DNA from: Amycolatopsis suaedae
GTDB lineage: Bacteria > Actinomycetota > Actinomycetes > Mycobacteriales > Pseudonocardiaceae
Length of the DNA: 64,000 nt
Direction: 5' to 3'
Assembly: GCF_004214935.1 (NCBI RefSeq)
Contig: NZ_SFCC01000001.1
Span: forward strand, 372,001 to 436,000
In this document: positions 61,660 to 64,000 of the stretch, piece by piece
How the letters are laid out: every line of letters begins with the position of its first letter
How positions within the stretch are numbered: the first letter of the stretch is position 1
Notes under the pieces: model-generated
What the model saw: only the letters and a program-made list of their open reading frames with translations
Databases searched by the model: none
What the model was told of the DNA's origin: nothing
Made by a program: the position numbers and the translations under genes

Positions 61660-62690
61660 GCGACGTGGAATTCCTCGTCCACAGTGGAATCGGCCGGATC
61701 ACCCTGAACCGGCCGCGTGCCCTCAACGCGCTGACCCACGACATGGTCCGCGCCATCACCGTCCACCTGGACCGGTGGCGGACCGACCCGGGCGTACGCG
61801 CCGTGCTGGTCGACGGCGCGGGGGAGCGCGGGCTGTGCGCCGGCGGCGACATCCGCTCCATCTACGAGGACGCCCGCGCGGGCGGCAGCGCGTCCCTGGA
61901 GTTCTGGGCCGACGAGTACCGCCTCAACGCGATGATCGCCCGCTACCCGAAGCCGTACCTCGCGCTGATGGACGGGCTGGTGATGGGCGGCGGCGTCGGC
62001 GTCTCGGCACACGGCAGCCACCGGGTGGTGACCGAACGCTCCCGGGTCGGCATGCCCGAGGTCGGCATCGGGTTCGTGCCCGACGTCGGCGGCACCTTCC
62101 TGCTGTCACGGGCACCCGGCCAGGCGGGCACGCACGTCGCGCTGACCGCGGCCCAGCTGTCCGGTCCCGACGCCATCCACTGCGGGCTCGCCGACCACTA
62201 CGTGCCCAGCGACCGGGTGCCCGACCTGCTGGACGCGCTCTCGTCGCGGACACCGGACGCCGCACTGGAACTGGTCGCCGAACCCCCGCCGCCCAGCGGG
62301 CTGGCCGCCGAGCGGTCCTGGATCGACGACTGCTACGCCGCGGACACCGTCGAGGACATCCTGGCCCGCCTGCGTGACGGCGGCGACGCCGCGGTCGGCG
62401 CCGCGAAGGAACTGGAGACGAAGTCGCCCACCGCGTTGAAGGTGACGCTGCGCGCGTTGCGGCAGGCCGCGCGGCTGCCGGACCTGGAAGCCGCCCTGGT
62501 CCAGGAGTACCGGATCTCGCACCGGGCCCTGCGCTCGGCCGAGTTCGTCGAGGGCATCCGGGCCCAGATCGTCGACAAGGACCGCTCGCCCCGGTGGTCG
62601 CCACCGACGCTCGCGGAGGTCGGCGCGGAACTGGTCGACTCGTACTTCGCACCGCCCGCCGGCGGCGACCTGAGCGGGGTGACCCGGTGA
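61656..62690 (+). CDS. 3-hydroxyisobutyryl-CoA hydrolase (crotonase superfamily)
   Basis: GTG start overlapping the preceding stop; 344 residues. The crotonase core is [18 protein letters not shown], the oxyanion hole [11 protein letters not shown] and the loop [48 protein letters not shown], with the catalytic glutamate in PEVGIGF. The long C-terminal part (about 220-344) with [12 protein letters not shown] and [11 protein letters not shown] is typical of HIBCH and distinguishes it from enoyl-CoA hydratase. It releases 3-hydroxyisobutyrate from its CoA ester. Confidence 0.9.
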   Translation: MSDVEFLVHSGIGRITLNRPRALNALTHDMVRAITVHLDRWRTDPGVRAVLVDGAGERGLCAGGDIRSIYEDARAGGSASLEFWADEYRLNAMIARYPKPYLALMDGLVMGGGVGVSAHGSHRVVTERSRVGMPEVGIGFVPDVGGTFLLSRAPGQAGTHVALTAAQLSGPDAIHCGLADHYVPSDRVPDLLDALSSRTPDAALELVAEPPPPSGLAAERSWIDDCYAADTVEDILARLRDGGDAAVGAAKELETKSPTALKVTLRALRQAARLPDLEAALVQEYRISHRALRSAEFVEGIRAQIVDKDRSPRWSPPTLAEVGAELVDSYFAPPAGGDLSGVTR

Positions 62691-63565
62691 TCGCCTTCCT
62701 CGGACTGGGCAACATGGGTGCCCCGATGGCCGCCAACCTGGTCAAGGCCGGGCTGCCGGTGACGGGCTACGACCCGGTGACCACGGCCCCGCCGGGGGTC
62801 GTGACCGCCGCGAGCGCGGTGGAGGCGGTCAGGGGCGCCGACGTGGTCGTCACCATGCTGCCCAGCGGCAGCCACGTGCTCGACTGTTACCGGGAGATCG
62901 TCCCGGAGACGACGCCCGGCACGCTGTTCGTGGACTGTTCGACGATCGACGTCGCCGACGCCCGCACCGCCGCCGGCCTGGCCACGAGCGCCGGGCACCT
63001 CGCCGTCGACGCGCCGGTGTCCGGCGGGGTCGTCGGAGCAGAGGCCGCGACACTCACGTTCATGGTCGGCGGTTCGGCGAAGGCCTTCGCGGCCGCCGAA
63101 CCGTACCTGTCGCAGCTGGGTGCCCGCAGTGTCCACTGTGGCGAGTCCGGTGCCGGGCAGGCCGCGAAGATCTGCAACAACATGATCCTGGGCGTGTCCA
63201 TGATCGCCGTGGCGGAGGCCTTCGTGCTGGGCGAGAAACTGGGCCTGAGCCATCAGGCCCTGTTCGACGTGGCGTCGACGGCGTCCGGGCAGTGCTGGGC
63301 ACTGACCACCAACTGCCCGGTGCCGGGGCCGGTCCCGTCGAGCCCGGCCAACCGCGACTACGCGGGCGGGTTCGCCGGCGGGCTGATGCTCAAGGATCTG
63401 CGCCTCGCCCAGGCGGCCGCCCGGTCCGAGGGCGTCTCCGCCCAGCTCGGCAGGCACGCCGCCGAGCTGTACGAGGAGTTCGTCGGCCACGACGGCCCGG
63501 GACGCGACTTCTCCGCCATCATCACCGCCGTCCGCGACGGCCTGCTCGACAAGGACACCGCATGA
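62687..63565 (+). CDS. mmsB: 3-hydroxyisobutyrate dehydrogenase
   Basis: GTG start in a GTGA overlap; 292 residues. NAD-binding [28 protein letters not shown], substrate-binding [23 protein letters not shown], catalytic lysine in [15 protein letters not shown] and the C-terminal [13 protein letters not shown] are all as in MmsB. It oxidises 3-hydroxyisobutyrate to methylmalonate semialdehyde, the substrate of MmsA encoded first in the operon. CDS length is normal. Confidence 0.94.
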   Translation: MIAFLGLGNMGAPMAANLVKAGLPVTGYDPVTTAPPGVVTAASAVEAVRGADVVVTMLPSGSHVLDCYREIVPETTPGTLFVDCSTIDVADARTAAGLATSAGHLAVDAPVSGGVVGAEAATLTFMVGGSAKAFAAAEPYLSQLGARSVHCGESGAGQAAKICNNMILGVSMIAVAEAFVLGEKLGLSHQALFDVASTASGQCWALTTNCPVPGPVPSSPANRDYAGGFAGGLMLKDLRLAQAAARSEGVSAQLGRHAAELYEEFVGHDGPGRDFSAIITAVRDGLLDKDTA

Positions 63566-64000
63566 CCGAGACCATCACCGTCGACCGCCCGAGGGAGCGC
63601 GTCGCGCTGATCACGCTGAACCGGCCCAAGGCGCTCAACGCGCTGAACCTGCGGGCGATGCGGGAGATCACCGGCGCCGCCGCCGAGCTGGACGGCGACC
63701 CGGAGATCGGCGCCATCGTGCTCACCGGCTCGCCGCGGGCGTTCGCCGCCGGCGCCGACATCAAGGAGATGGCGCCGCGCAGTTTCAGCGACGTCCACGC
63801 CGCCGACTGGTTCGCAGGCTGGGACGCGCTGTCCCGGGTCCGCAAGCCGCTGGTCGCGGCCGTCGCGGGCTACGCGCTCGGCGGCGGCTGCGAGCTTGCG
63901 ATGATGTGCGACCTGCTGATCGCGGCGGAAACCGCGAAGTTCGGCCAGCCGGAGATCACCCTGGGCGTCATCCCCGGCATGGGCGGATCCCAGCGGCTGA
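63562..64000 (+). CDS. Enoyl-CoA hydratase, 3' end outside window
   Basis: ATG in the mmsB stop overlap (ATGA). The visible 146 residues contain [18 protein letters not shown], the oxyanion-hole segment [57 protein letters not shown] with the first catalytic glutamate region, as in short-chain enoyl-CoA hydratases (EchA8/FadB type). It would hydrate methacrylyl-CoA to 3-hydroxyisobutyryl-CoA and so complete the valine route. The reading frame runs off the right edge. Confidence 0.92.
   Translation, partial: MTETITVDRPRERVALITLNRPKALNALNLRAMREITGAAAELDGDPEIGAIVLTGSPRAFAAGADIKEMAPRSFSDVHAADWFAGWDALSRVRKPLVAAVAGYALGGGCELAMMCDLLIAAETAKFGQPEITLGVIPGMGGSQRL

Noticed and set aside
1..64000. tRNA or rRNA genes
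   Set aside because: I saw no cloverleaf with a GTTCGANTC-type T arm and no rRNA segment on either strand by reading; a tRNAscan-SE run would settle it.

Overview
The window is very GC-rich, both strands are densely coded, GTG/TTG starts are frequent and genes are translationally coupled (GTGA/ATGA overlaps). Together with the mycothiol-type isomerase, a PPOX/F420-type oxidoreductase, an MptB-like mannosyltransferase, bkd and cat gene orders typical of actinomycetes, and families of intergenic palindromes, this points to a filamentous actinomycete of the Pseudonocardiaceae; Amycolatopsis is my best guess (inference).

Layout. 1-6220: a GH84 hexosaminidase cut by the window edge, a repeat-filled gap, then a secreted discoidin/Fn3 metallophosphoesterase, an MFS transporter and a TolB-like propeller in a row. 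6217-12297: a phenol/catechol locus; flavin reductase (frameshifted), PheA1, CatA, CatB, CatC and CatD on the minus strand, diverging from an IclR regulator. 12380-18203: an alpha/beta hydrolase diverging from a MocR regulator with a 17-bp inverted repeat, a 167-bp palindromic MITE-like element, a mycothiol-dependent isomerase, a nucleoside-hydrolase-like secreted protein, and a zinc alcohol dehydrogenase diverging from its TetR. 18214-22120: bkdABC (branched-chain 2-oxoacid dehydrogenase) diverging from an Lrp/AsnC regulator. 22160-24739: a lipoprotein / DUF1023 hydrolase / EspC-like operon resembling type VII secretion cargo. 24996-29043: MFS, cysteine-synthase-like PLP enzyme, His-rich small membrane protein and APC permease. 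29068-32824: MmcQ/HhH protein, membrane protein with TetR, an AlkZ-like winged-helix protein, and pobA. 32835-38302: hydrolase, an internally deleted methyltransferase, GNAT, an FAD monooxygenase with TetR, AraC, and a secreted intradiol dioxygenase carrying a carbohydrate-binding module. 38836-46851: a repeat-structured orphan, a DUF2268 peptidase, MptB, a 1060-aa GH87-like beta-helix glucanase and a methyltransferase. 46924-49307: GH25-like protein, TetX-like monooxygenase, TetR. 49754-56151: a 1222-aa HTH/STAND/WD40 protein diverging from a basic protein, an acidic membrane protein and a membrane pseudokinase. 56160-57995: MarR-methyltransferase pair and a PPOX oxidoreductase. 58796-64000: a cobalamin riboswitch directly ahead of a five-gene valine catabolic operon (mmsA, acyl-CoA dehydrogenase, 3-hydroxyisobutyryl-CoA hydrolase, mmsB, enoyl-CoA hydratase, the last cut by the window edge).

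Two themes stand out. One is aromatic and lignin-type carbon: phenol to catechol to 3-oxoadipate, 4-hydroxybenzoate to protocatechuate, and an extracellular ring-cleaving enzyme. The other is branched-chain amino acid catabolism: bkdABC makes isobutyryl-CoA and the mms operon converts it to propionyl-CoA, whose onward use needs cobalamin, which may explain the riboswitch. The least understood gene groups are the STAND/pseudokinase region, the PLP/MFS/His-rich cassette and the EspC/DUF1023/lipoprotein operon.
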